From Chloroflexota bacterium (lineage in GTDB: Bacteria > Chloroflexota > Dormibacteria > Dormibacterales > Dormibacteraceae), in NCBI GenBank assembly GCA_005881275.1, contig VBEF01000080.1, positions 1-35,670 on the forward strand: a stretch of DNA of 35,670 bases, written 5' to 3'. Of the stretch, positions 20,786 through 29,745 are shown in pieces (position 1 is the first letter of the stretch; each line of letters opens with the position of its first letter). Under the pieces are notes generated by a model. The model worked only from the letters and a program-made list of their open reading frames with translations, was not told the origin of the DNA and made no database searches. The translations under genes and the position numbers were made by a program.

Positions 20786-23740
20786 GTGGCCGGCTTCGCG
20801 ATCGTCATCGGCTGGGCGATGTACACGGCGTTCAGCGCCGCCCAGTCGATCTTTCTCACCAAGGCGGGGCCGCACGCGTACCCGCTCTTCTTCATCGTCC
20901 TGGCCCTCGCCGTATGGCCGATAGCCGCGCTGCAAGGCGCGTTGACGAGGCGATTCGGCGTGGGGCGGGCATTTCGAATCACCCTCATCGCCAACGCCGT
21001 AATGGCGATCGGCATCTTCACCGCATACACGCTCCGCGAGGACGCCACGGTCGCCTTCACCGCCTATGTCGTCTACTCCGTCGCGTTCGAGCTGGTGATG
21101 CTCAACTTCTGGAGCTTCGTCACCCAGCACTTCAACGTCCTGGAAGGCAAGCGCATCTTTCCCGTGATCGCGGCCGGCTCGAGCGTCGGCTACATCCTTT
21201 CCGGCTTCACGACCACGATCGTGGCCGTCTTCGCCACGGAGCCGCTGATCTTCGTTTGGGCGCTCGGCTCGATCGCGGCCGCCATCATGTCGGTCAGCCT
21301 CGAGCGCACGCTGTTCCGACCCGCTTTCAGCGATGAGGCGGACCAGTTTCTCGTCGCTCATGAGGTCGAGCGCAAACGGCACGGGGCGATCGCGGTCCTG
21401 AGGCGGGCGTTCGAGCATGTGGTCGGCAGCCGCCTCGTGCTGGCCCTCGTCATGCTGGCCTTCGTCCTCCAGATCGCGAGTCGGGTGGGCGACTATCTCG
21501 TCGCGGTCCTCTTTGTCGCAGCCACGCACAACAACCTGCAGGAGCTGACCATCCTGATCGGCAACGCGTGGCTGGTCAGCTACGTGGTGCAGCTGGTCGT
21601 GAGTCTTTTCGTGGCGCCGTGGGTGCTGAACCGGCTCGGCGTGAAGAACGCGATCATGGCGTTGCCGATCTTCACGCTCATCGGCTTCACCGCCGTGGCC
21701 GTCAATCCGGTCCTTGGTACTGCCCTGTTTCTGTTCATCGTTCGCAATGGGCTCCAGACGGGTCTGGACGACCCGGCGCAAAACGTGCTCGGCGGCGCGC
21801 TGCCCGCGCAGGTCGTGCCCCGGCTGCTCTATCTGCTGGACAACGCGGTGCTGCCGGGCGCCGCGGTCGCGACCGGCGCCGGTCTGCTGTTGCTTCAGGC
21901 GGCGGTCACGGCGAGCGTCGAGGTTCTCGCCGCGGCCGGTATTGCGCTTGCGGTCCTCCTGATCGTCGCGGCCTGGTGGGTGAGGAGCCTGTACGTCGAC
22001 GCAATCTACTCAAGGCTTCGCACGCACGCGCTGAGCCTCGCCGACTTTCAGCAGGCCGTCGGGCGCCCGACCCCGGACCAGGTCATCGAGCTGCAGGGCT
22101 ACATCCGCGGCACGGACGCGAAGACCCGGGAGTTTGCCGCTGCGGCGCTTGCCAAGTCGTCGCCCGAAGCCTTTGCCTCCATGGCGCCGGAGCTGCTCGC
22201 ATCGCCAGACGTGACGGTGAGGCGAATCGTGCTCCAGATGGCGCCTCCCGAATCCATCACGGCGGATCAGCTCCTGGCGGCGGCGCATGACGACGATGGG
22301 TGGGTCCGGGCCGCGGCGGCAATCGCCGGCGTGATCCGGAAGGATCGTTGGGAGGGTTCCCAGGAGGTCCTTCGCGCGCTCGCCGGCTCGGACGCGCCGC
22401 GCGACCGCGCTGCGGCGGCATGGGCGGCCGCCTTCGTGGCGGACGACGGTACCGTGGTCACGGCCCTTCGGGACGCCGATCCCGGGGTGCGGCTGGAAGG
22501 AATCCGGAGCCTGGCCCGCATGAAAGGGCAGGTCACCGGCGTTGCGGAGGCTCTCCTCGGTTGCATGTGCGATGCACAGGTCGCGGTGCGGCGAGAGGCA
22601 CTCCGCCAGGCGGTGCGCTGGGCGCCGCCGGCCGAGTGGCAGCAGCGGTACGCCGAGACGCTGGCCGACGGGCTGGCGAGTGGCGACCGCGACGTCCGCA
22701 GGCTCGCCGCCGAGGCGATGGCCGCACAGGCGCCGGAGGCGCTGGCGCTCGCCTTGCCGCTGCTCCTCGCCCGTGACGAGACGTCGGCCGCAGCGGTGGA
22801 GGCGCTGGTGCGGAGCGGCCGGCCCGACCTTTTCCAGCACGCGCGTGGCCACCTGGAGACAGTTTTGGCGAGCGGTGTCCAGCTGGCGAGGCTATCCTCG
22901 CGCGTCAGCGGCGCGATGCGTCACGTCGACGGCAACACGGCCGCGGCCTACGCCCTCCTCCGCATCGGCCTCGACGATTACGTCAGCAGCGCCGCCGCGT
23001 CTGGTCTCGCGGCCATGCGCGCGCTGCATGGCAAGAGAGGCTTCGCGACTGTGGAGCGCGGACTCGCGTCCGAGCAATCGCCGACGAGGATGGAGGCGCT
23101 GGAAACGTTGTTAAACTTCGGCCCGGGTTGGCTCGCCGGACCGCTGGCACGGCTGCTCGAACCGGAGTCGTTCGATCCCGTCTTGGCACGTCCCCTGTCG
23201 CATGCCGAGCTCGAATCTCTCACGCAGCACTCCGACAAGTGGGTCCGCGAAACGGCGGAAGCTGCGGCGCACGGACTCAGTGAACATATGAAGGAGCTCA
23301 TCGCGCTGAAGCGGGTGCCTCTGTTCAGCACGCTGACCCTGGAGCAGCTCGCGAGCATCGACCGCCTCATGGTCACCCGGCACTACGCAAAGGGCGAATC
23401 GGTGTTTCGTAGGGGAGATGTCGGCGCGGAGCTCTATGTCGTGGTCGACGGCGAGATTCGCGTCCACCTCGACCATGACGGCCGTGAGGTCACGCTGGCG
23501 AAGCACGGTGGCGGAACGGTGTTGGGCGAGATGTCGGTCTTTGACGACGAGCCGAGATCGGCGAGCGCGCAGGCGACCAGCGACACCACGGTCCGCGTGC
23601 TGCGGCGCGACCGCCTGCACGCGATCGTGCACGAGCATCCGGAGGTGCTGCTGGAGTTCGTCAGAAACCTGAGCCAGCGCCTGCGGGCGATGGACGAGAA
23701 GGTAGCGGAGTCGGAGGAATCCCTCCCGGCTACGCCGTAG
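20786..23740 (+). CDS. MFS/NTT-like transporter fused to HEAT repeats and a cyclic-nucleotide-binding domain
   Basis: The protein has about 984 residues and three regions. About 1-420 is a 12-helix major-facilitator or ATP/ADP-translocase-like domain (FLTKAGPHAYPLFFIVLAL, FWSFVTQHFNVLEGKRIFP). About 430-840 is a series of HEAT-type helical repeats rich in Ala, Leu and Arg. About 845-984 is a cNMP-binding domain: RVPLFSTLTLEQLASIDRLM, then the phosphate-binding cassette GEMSVFDDEPRSASAQAT with conserved Glu and Arg, which predicts real cyclic-nucleotide binding. A plausible role is nucleotide or metabolite transport gated by a second messenger. GTG 20786 is the first canonical start. Upstream in frame, LLAKILHVRRTELRRTLQ resembles the family N-terminus, so the true start is probably near 20726. 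The 3' end overlaps xseB by 11 bp. Confidence 0.85.
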   Translation: MAGFAIVIGWAMYTAFSAAQSIFLTKAGPHAYPLFFIVLALAVWPIAALQGALTRRFGVGRAFRITLIANAVMAIGIFTAYTLREDATVAFTAYVVYSVAFELVMLNFWSFVTQHFNVLEGKRIFPVIAAGSSVGYILSGFTTTIVAVFATEPLIFVWALGSIAAAIMSVSLERTLFRPAFSDEADQFLVAHEVERKRHGAIAVLRRAFEHVVGSRLVLALVMLAFVLQIASRVGDYLVAVLFVAATHNNLQELTILIGNAWLVSYVVQLVVSLFVAPWVLNRLGVKNAIMALPIFTLIGFTAVAVNPVLGTALFLFIVRNGLQTGLDDPAQNVLGGALPAQVVPRLLYLLDNAVLPGAAVATGAGLLLLQAAVTASVEVLAAAGIALAVLLIVAAWWVRSLYVDAIYSRLRTHALSLADFQQAVGRPTPDQVIELQGYIRGTDAKTREFAAAALAKSSPEAFASMAPELLASPDVTVRRIVLQMAPPESITADQLLAAAHDDDGWVRAAAAIAGVIRKDRWEGSQEVLRALAGSDAPRDRAAAAWAAAFVADDGTVVTALRDADPGVRLEGIRSLARMKGQVTGVAEALLGCMCDAQVAVRREALRQAVRWAPPAEWQQRYAETLADGLASGDRDVRRLAAEAMAAQAPEALALALPLLLARDETSAAAVEALVRSGRPDLFQHARGHLETVLASGVQLARLSSRVSGAMRHVDGNTAAAYALLRIGLDDYVSSAAASGLAAMRALHGKRGFATVERGLASEQSPTRMEALETLLNFGPGWLAGPLARLLEPESFDPVLARPLSHAELESLTQHSDKWVRETAEAAAHGLSEHMKELIALKRVPLFSTLTLEQLASIDRLMVTRHYAKGESVFRRGDVGAELYVVVDGEIRVHLDHDGREVTLAKHGGGTVLGEMSVFDDEPRSASAQATSDTTVRVLRRDRLHAIVHEHPEVLLEFVRNLSQRLRAMDEKVAESEESLPATP

Positions 23741-23930
23741 GTTCGGTTTCCGCGCGGACCTCGATCTTCTTGCGTGCTTCCTCGAGGCGCTGGACGCAGA
23801 TCCGAAAATATGTCTGCGCGTCTTCCGCAGCCTTGACTGCCTCGTCCAGGGTCAGCTTGTCCGACTCCATTCGCTTCAAGGTCTCCTCGAGCTTGTCCAT
23901 CGCCTGCTCGTACGTCAGCTCTTCGGTTAT
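23730..23930 (-). CDS. xseB: Exodeoxyribonuclease VII small subunit, apparent AUA start
   Basis: The 66-residue product reads TEELTYEQAMDKLEETLKRM after the start, then SDKLTLDEAVKAAEDAQTYF, and ends in ARKKIEVRAETEPTA: a full-length XseB. Several small subunits join one XseA to form the nuclease that trims single-stranded DNA. The family alignment places the first residue at an ATA codon (23930-23928), seven nucleotides after a perfect AGGAGG. That ATA overlaps the xseA stop as ATAA, the same geometry as the common ATGA overlap. The first canonical codon, an ATG eleven codons later, would cut off the conserved helix start. The gene is translationally coupled to xseA, and its 3' end overlaps the convergent transporter gene. 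Confidence 0.88.
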   Translation of the reverse strand: MTEELTYEQAMDKLEETLKRMESDKLTLDEAVKAAEDAQTYFRICVQRLEEARKKIEVRAETEPTA

Positions 23931-25276
23931 GGCGAGACCTCCTCGACGCGACCTGCGAGCTTTCCAGAACCCAGCTGGATCGTGACCTTCTGCTGCACCG
24001 CAGCCTCCGCAGCAGAGCGCAGGATGGCGCCGCTCGCGGCGTCGCGGGTGATGCTGTAGCCGCGGGTGAGCACTGACTCGGGGCTCAGCGCGACGAGCCG
24101 CTGATGCTGGCTCTCGAGCTTTCGACCCTGCTCCGCGAAGCGGTTCGCCAGCGCTCGCTCGATTCGCTCCCGCCCCCGGGTGGCGTTCAGCCTGGACTGG
24201 CTCATCTGCAGCCTCAAGGTCAGAGCGCTGTGCAGCCGCCGCTGCTGCTCGCGCAAGGCCTGCTCGCGCCTCTCGATCTGATGGACCGGGCTGAGCTTTG
24301 CGAGGTCGGTCTGGGCGCGAGCCAGGCGATCGGCGGGTCTCTGGACCAGATTCGCCAGCAGTCTCACCAGGCGCATCCGATAGGTGTTCAAACGGTCGTT
24401 CTCCTGGCTGAAGCGCTGCCCGATCTCGCGCTCGATCCGCCGCTCGCGCTCCCGCAACGATGCAAGCAGGTCTGCCTTCTTCGGCACCACACGTGCGCCT
24501 GCTTCGGTTGGCGTGCGGCATTCAGCGTCGCCGACGAGGTCGGCCACCGTGCGGTCAGAAGTGTGCCCGAGGGCGGTGACCACCGGCAGCCTTGATTCGA
24601 GGATCGCCCGGGCGACCAGCTCTGTATTGAATGCGTACATCTCCTCGAAGCTCCCACCGCCTCGCGCCAGCACGATCACATCAGCGAGCCCTTCCTGATT
24701 GCAGCGTCGGAGGGCGCGCGCGACGCTCATCGGCGCGCCTGCGCCCTGGACCTGAACGGGGTACACAACGATGCCCATGTTGGGATAGCGGTCCCAGATC
24801 GTCTCCTGCAGGTCGTTGATCACGGCGCCCGTCGGCGAGGTGAGAAGCGCGACGGTATGAGGCAGAAACGGTAGGCGGCGCTTACGGTTGGCGTCGAACG
24901 CGCCTTCGAGCTCGAGGCGACGCTTGAGCTCCTCCAGGCGAGCGCGGAGCTTGCCCACATCGTCGAACTCGACCTGGTCGACGATGAAGCTGAGCCGTCC
25001 GGTCTTGCCGAAGAAATCGACCCTGCCGCGGAAGATGAACACCTGGCCGTCCTCGGGCAGCGTCGTGACGCGCCGCGAGTCGTCCGCGAACAGCACCGCA
25101 TCGAGCCGGCTGAGCCCATCCTGGATGGAGAAGTTGTAGTGCCCCGCAGTGCCGCGCTTCATGCCGCTGACCTCGCCCTTGACGAGGAGGGCGGTCAGGG
25201 GACGCAGCTCGCGTCGGATCTCGTTGGCGAGCTCGGTGACCGTGAAGGGCCGCTGAGCTTCCTCGGGTCGGAGCAC
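23927..25276 (-). CDS. xseA: Exodeoxyribonuclease VII large subunit
   Basis: The 449-residue catalytic subunit has an N-terminal OB fold (FTVTELANEIRRELRPL, LLVKGEVSGMKRGTAGHYNF) and the nuclease core with TSPTGAVINDL, VQVQGAGAP, VLARGGGSFEEMYAFN and ALGHTSDRTVADLVGD. The last replaces the common GHETD, keeping His and Asp. A long coiled-coil arm follows (about 270-400). The enzyme cuts single-stranded DNA from both ends into oligonucleotides and takes part in repair. GTG 25276 lies 14 bp after the moaA stop without a clear ribosome binding site, so the gene is probably translated from the moaA transcript. It is followed by xseB with a 3-nt coding overlap. Confidence 0.95.
   Translation of the reverse strand: MLRPEEAQRPFTVTELANEIRRELRPLTALLVKGEVSGMKRGTAGHYNFSIQDGLSRLDAVLFADDSRRVTTLPEDGQVFIFRGRVDFFGKTGRLSFIVDQVEFDDVGKLRARLEELKRRLELEGAFDANRKRRLPFLPHTVALLTSPTGAVINDLQETIWDRYPNMGIVVYPVQVQGAGAPMSVARALRRCNQEGLADVIVLARGGGSFEEMYAFNTELVARAILESRLPVVTALGHTSDRTVADLVGDAECRTPTEAGARVVPKKADLLASLRERERRIEREIGQRFSQENDRLNTYRMRLVRLLANLVQRPADRLARAQTDLAKLSPVHQIERREQALREQQRRLHSALTLRLQMSQSRLNATRGRERIERALANRFAEQGRKLESQHQRLVALSPESVLTRGYSITRDAASGAILRSAAEAAVQQKVTIQLGSGKLAGRVEEVSP
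23938..23943 (-). promoter_or_regulatory. Perfect Shine-Dalgarno for xseB
   Basis: AGGAGG on the minus strand lies inside the end of xseA, exactly seven nucleotides before the ATA that family alignment marks as the xseB start. It is the main evidence that the ATA is used. Confidence 0.7.
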
Positions 25277-25290
25277 GTTGGTTAGGTTAC

Positions 25291-26289
25291 TCAGCCCCCG
25301 ATCTGCGACATCGATTTCGCCGGCTTGATGAAGCCGGCCTTGTTGATCATGTGACCTTCCTCTTTGCGCCAGATCGCCGTTTCGATCACGCCGGCGATGT
25401 GGTCATCTGACACCCCTGACCGCATCAGGTCGCGGAGCGGGGTTTCGGACAACGAGAAGAGGCATGTGCGCAGGCCGCCTTCCGCGGTCAGCCGGACCCG
25501 GTTGCACGTCGTGCAGAAGGCCTGGCTGACCGAAGAGATGAAGCCGACCCCGCCCTGCGTTCCATCGGCGAACTTGAATCGGGTCGCGGGGCCGGGCCGC
25601 GCGTCGATCACCGGCTCGAGCGGGAACAGGTCTTCGATCTGCTCCTGGATGCGCCGGCTGGGCACGACCTGCTCGTTCGTCCAGATGTTGTCGCCATCGA
25701 GCGGCATGAACTCGATGAAGCGGACCTCATACCCTTCGGCTCGAGCCAGGCGGGCGAAGTCGACGACCTCATCGTCGTTGTGGCCCTTCATGACCACCAT
25801 ATTCAGCTTGATCGGCCACAAGCCGGCTTCCCGCGACGCCGTGATGCCGTCCATGACGCGTTCGAACGCTTCGCTGCGCGCCATGTCCTTGAACGTGTCC
25901 ATGCGCAGCGTGTCCAGCGAGATGTTGATGCGCTTGAGCCCCGCGTCTTTCAGCGCCTGTGCCTTCTGCCGCAGCAGAACGCCATTGGTGGTCATCGTGA
26001 TGTCGAGGGTCGGGTCGATCGAGTTGATCATGGCGATGAGCTCTTCGAGCTTGACCCGCACCAGCGGCTCCCCACCTGTGATCCGGATCGTGCGCACGCC
26101 GTAGCGTGCGACGAAGATCCGGGCAAGCCTGACTATCTCCTCGAATCTGAGGATGTCGTCTCGCTTGAGCCACTTCAAGCCCTCCGCGGGCATGCAGTAG
26201 ATGCAGCGGAAGTTGCACCTGTCGGTGACCGAGATCCTCAGATCGTCGGCGACCCTGCCGTATGAATCCATAAGCCTGCGATTCGGCAT
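25291..26289 (-). CDS. moaA: GTP 3',8-cyclase (molybdenum cofactor biosynthesis)
   Basis: The 332-residue radical SAM enzyme has CNFRCIYC (Cys25, 29, 32) for the SAM-binding 4Fe-4S cluster. The second cluster motif is FCTTCNRVRLTAEGGLRTC near the C-terminus, and the protein ends in GG, which the family needs for activity. It converts GTP to 3',8-cyclo-7,8-dihydro-GTP, the first step of molybdopterin synthesis. Molybdenum cofactor is needed by the molybdenum hydroxylase at the right end of this window, though the two are not in one operon. ATG 26289 has no Shine-Dalgarno sequence and lies seven nucleotides behind TATCAT, so the mRNA is likely leaderless. No other moa or moe genes are seen here. 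Confidence 0.96.
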   Translation of the reverse strand: MPNRRLMDSYGRVADDLRISVTDRCNFRCIYCMPAEGLKWLKRDDILRFEEIVRLARIFVARYGVRTIRITGGEPLVRVKLEELIAMINSIDPTLDITMTTNGVLLRQKAQALKDAGLKRINISLDTLRMDTFKDMARSEAFERVMDGITASREAGLWPIKLNMVVMKGHNDDEVVDFARLARAEGYEVRFIEFMPLDGDNIWTNEQVVPSRRIQEQIEDLFPLEPVIDARPGPATRFKFADGTQGGVGFISSVSQAFCTTCNRVRLTAEGGLRTCLFSLSETPLRDLMRSGVSDDHIAGVIETAIWRKEEGHMINKAGFIKPAKSMSQIGG

Positions 26290-26295
26290 TTAGCC

Positions 26296-26302
26296 GATGA
26301 TA
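26296..26302. promoter_or_regulatory. Candidate bidirectional promoter: overlapping -10 boxes for moaA and the first crotonase
   Basis: The seven bases GATGATA read TATCAT toward moaA (26302-26297) and GATGAT toward the crotonase (26296-26301). Each hexamer ends exactly seven nucleotides before an ATG (26289 on minus, 26309 on plus). Neither start has a ribosome binding site. The plus-strand hexamer is weaker but keeps the critical A at position 2 and T at position 6. Confidence 0.45.
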
Positions 26303-26308
26303 GCCGCG

Positions 26309-27082
26309 ATGGGGTACGAGCACATCCTGGTCGAGATCGAGCCCCCTATCGCGACCGTGACGCTCAACCGGCCCAAGGTTCTAAACGCCCTGAGCCCCGC
26401 TGTGATCGGCGAGGTGAGCGCCGCGCTTTCCGAGCTCGAAGCCGACGGCAACGTGCAAGCGGCCGTGCTCACCGGAGGCCCCAAGGTATTCGCCGCGGGG
26501 GCCGATATCCAGGACATGGCGGACCAGGGTGCCGTCGACCAGCTGCTCCGCGATCAGACCGGGCGCTGGGCGCCTCTCGCCGGCTTCAAAAAGCCCCTGA
26601 TCGCCGCCGTCAACGGCTACGCGCTGGGCGGCGGCTGCGAGGTCGCACTGATGTGTGACCTGATCGTCGCCGGCGACACCGCGCGGTTTGGCCAGCCGGA
26701 GGTCAACCTCGGGATCATCCCGGGCGCCGGAGGAACCCAGCGCTGGCCGCGCACCGCGGGCAAGTACGTCGCCATGGAGGTCATGCTCACCGGCGCACCG
26801 GTGACCGCCCTCCGCGCCTACGAGCTGGGCATCGTCAACAAGGTCGTGCCTTGGGAGATGACGATCGCCGTGGCCAAGCGAATCGCGCGGGACCTGGCGG
26901 CGAAACCTCCGCTTGCGGTCCGGCTGGCCAAGGAGGCTGTCCTCAAGGCGTTCGACGCGCCGCTGTCCGACGGTCTTGCCGCCGAGCGCAAGAGCTTCTA
27001 CTTCTTGTTTGCGACAGAGGACCAGAAGGAAGGCATGCACGCGTTTCTCGAAAAGCGGAAGGGCGTCTTCAAAGGAAGGTGA
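26309..27082 (+). CDS. Enoyl-CoA hydratase (crotonase family, PaaF/FadB-like)
   Basis: The 257-residue crotonase has both catalytic glutamates in their normal settings: GYALGGGCEVALMCD and FGQPEVNLGIIPGAGGTQR. The oxyanion-hole segment is AAGADIQDM. It hydrates trans-2-enoyl-CoA to 3-hydroxyacyl-CoA in the cytoplasm. ATG 26309 gives the usual spacing to TLNRPKVLNAL; ATG 26297 would lie inside the promoter proposed here. It is the first gene of an operon with a second crotonase, a thiolase and ubiE. With a PaaG-like partner and a PaaJ-like thiolase, a phenylacetate-type route is possible, but general beta-oxidation fits as well. No 3-hydroxyacyl-CoA dehydrogenase is in the window. Confidence 0.92.
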   Translation: MGYEHILVEIEPPIATVTLNRPKVLNALSPAVIGEVSAALSELEADGNVQAAVLTGGPKVFAAGADIQDMADQGAVDQLLRDQTGRWAPLAGFKKPLIAAVNGYALGGGCEVALMCDLIVAGDTARFGQPEVNLGIIPGAGGTQRWPRTAGKYVAMEVMLTGAPVTALRAYELGIVNKVVPWEMTIAVAKRIARDLAAKPPLAVRLAKEAVLKAFDAPLSDGLAAERKSFYFLFATEDQKEGMHAFLEKRKGVFKGR

Positions 27083-27087
27083 CAGAC

Positions 27088-27882
27088 GTGGCGACTCAAG
27101 TTGAGCAGCACATAAAGGTCGATACGGAAGGCGGGGTTGGTTGGATCCGCTTCAACCGGCCGGACAAGATGAACGCGATCGCCGCCGTCACGCGCGCGCA
27201 GCTGGGGGAGGCGATCAAACAAGCAGAGCGCGACGATGCGATACGCGTGGTCGTCCTGACCGGGTCCGGCCGTGCATTCTGCTCGGGCGCTGACGTAACG
27301 GAGATGGCCGATGGCGCAGGCATGCGCACGCCGGAGGACGTCGGCAACGTGCTTCGCAACGAGTACATGCCCATGCTAACTCGCCTCCGCACCATGCCCA
27401 AGCCGGTGATCGCGGCCATGAACGGTCCCGCCGTAGGCATCGGCGCGAGCTATGCGCTCGCCTGCGACATCAGGATCGCGACCCCTGAGGCGTACCTCCT
27501 CGAAGCCTTCATCAACATCGGGCTCGCGCCCGATGGTGGAGTCAGCTGGCTGCTGCCCCGACTTGCGGGGACTGGCGTTGCGTACTGGATGTTGTTCGCC
27601 GGGCGTCCTTTGGCGGCGGCCGACGCTGAGCGGTTGGGCGTGATCAACCGAATGGTGCCCGCCGAGCAGCTGGATGAGGTGGTGCGCGAGCTGGCCACGC
27701 ACCTGGCGAGTCAGCCGCGCGGGGCTCTCGCGGCAGCAAAGCGCGCGGTCAACCACGCCCTCGACTCGACATTTGAGCAGGCGCTCGAGTTCGAGTCCTA
27801 CTTGCAAGAAGCGCAGGCGGCAAGCCCCGAGTTCGCGGAAGGCGTTGCCAACTTCCTTGCGAGGCGCGCTTCCAGAAAGTAA
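27088..27882 (+). CDS. Crotonase-family protein (PaaG-like isomerase/hydratase)
   Basis: About 264 residues from GTG 27088, which has GGAAGG eight nucleotides upstream. GTG 27079, overlapping the previous stop as GTGA, is an equally coupled alternative. The oxyanion segment FCSGADVTEM is kept. The first catalytic glutamate position reads VGIGASYALACD (no Glu), and the second site reads FINIGLAPDGGVSWLLPRL, with Asp in place of the usual Glu region. That pattern is shared with PaaG, which isomerises ring-1,2-epoxyphenylacetyl-CoA to the oxepin, and with other isomerases of the fold. It is therefore unlikely to be a plain hydratase. Its operon position between a hydratase and a thiolase supports an aromatic- or unusual-acyl-CoA pathway. 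Confidence 0.88.
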   Translation: MATQVEQHIKVDTEGGVGWIRFNRPDKMNAIAAVTRAQLGEAIKQAERDDAIRVVVLTGSGRAFCSGADVTEMADGAGMRTPEDVGNVLRNEYMPMLTRLRTMPKPVIAAMNGPAVGIGASYALACDIRIATPEAYLLEAFINIGLAPDGGVSWLLPRLAGTGVAYWMLFAGRPLAAADAERLGVINRMVPAEQLDEVVRELATHLASQPRGALAAAKRAVNHALDSTFEQALEFESYLQEAQAASPEFAEGVANFLARRASRK

Positions 27883-27886
27883 ATAG

Positions 27887-29055
<1,169 letters not shown>

Positions 29056-29059
<4 letters not shown>

Positions 29060-29745
29060 GCGAGCGCGACCCTCAGGCGGTGCGGTCGATGTTCGACCGG
29101 ATCGCTCGTCGTTACGACCTGGTCAACACCGTGCTGTCCGGGGGAACCGATGCCGGCTGGCGGCGTCGGGCAGCTCGCGAGACCGGAATCGGTGCGGGTG
29201 GATCGGCCCTCGACGTGGCGTGTGGCTCGGGCAAGCTGACAGCCGAGCTGGCCCGGATCGCCGGACCCACCGGCCACATCGTGGGTCTGGACTTCAGCCC
29301 CCAGATGCTCGAGGTCGCGCGCCACGACCATCCGGACATCGAGTTCGAGGAGGGCGACGCGCTGAAGCTTCCGTTCGACGACGCGATCTTCGACGCGTCG
29401 ACAATCGCTTTCGGCCTGCGCAATCTCGCCGACCCGATCCTCGGTTTGCGCGAGATGCTTCGCGTGCTCAAGCCCGGCGGTCGCGCGGTCGTGCTCGAAT
29501 TCGTGCGCCCGCCGCGGGGATTCGTGGGTGGCGCTTACCGCCTCTATCTGCGAACCCTGCTGCCGGCGATCGGCGGCTTGTTGTCGGGTGAGCCGTCCGC
29601 GTATCGATATCTGAGCGCAACGGTCGATTCGTACAGGACGCCTGAGGAGCTGACCGCGATGGCGGCTGGAGCAGGATGGTCCGGCGTCCGCTTCCAGAGC
29701 CTCGCCATGGGGACGGTTGGGATTCTCTCCGGGCGGCCTGCTTAA
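29056..29745 (+). CDS. ubiE: Demethylmenaquinone methyltransferase, UbiE/MenG family
   Basis: The product is about 229 residues if it starts at CTG 29056 (frame open to GTG 29011). After the start it reads [23 protein letters not shown], the normal UbiE opening, then SAM motif [16 protein letters not shown], then [20 protein letters not shown] and [16 protein letters not shown]. It methylates demethylmenaquinone (or the ubiquinone precursor) with SAM at the membrane. CTG 29056 overlaps the thiolase stop as CTGA; GTG 29011 would add 15 unlikely residues, and GTG 29080 would trim the conserved start. Transcription is probably coupled to the thiolase operon. It converges on the prenyl-synthase fusion gene, sharing TTAA at the stops, a pairing that fits quinone synthesis. 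Confidence 0.9.

Noticed and set aside
20618..21781. A 387-codon minus-strand frame at the htpX/transporter boundary.
   Set aside because: It is rich in Asp, Arg, His and Glu with no start signal, and lies opposite two recognisable genes.
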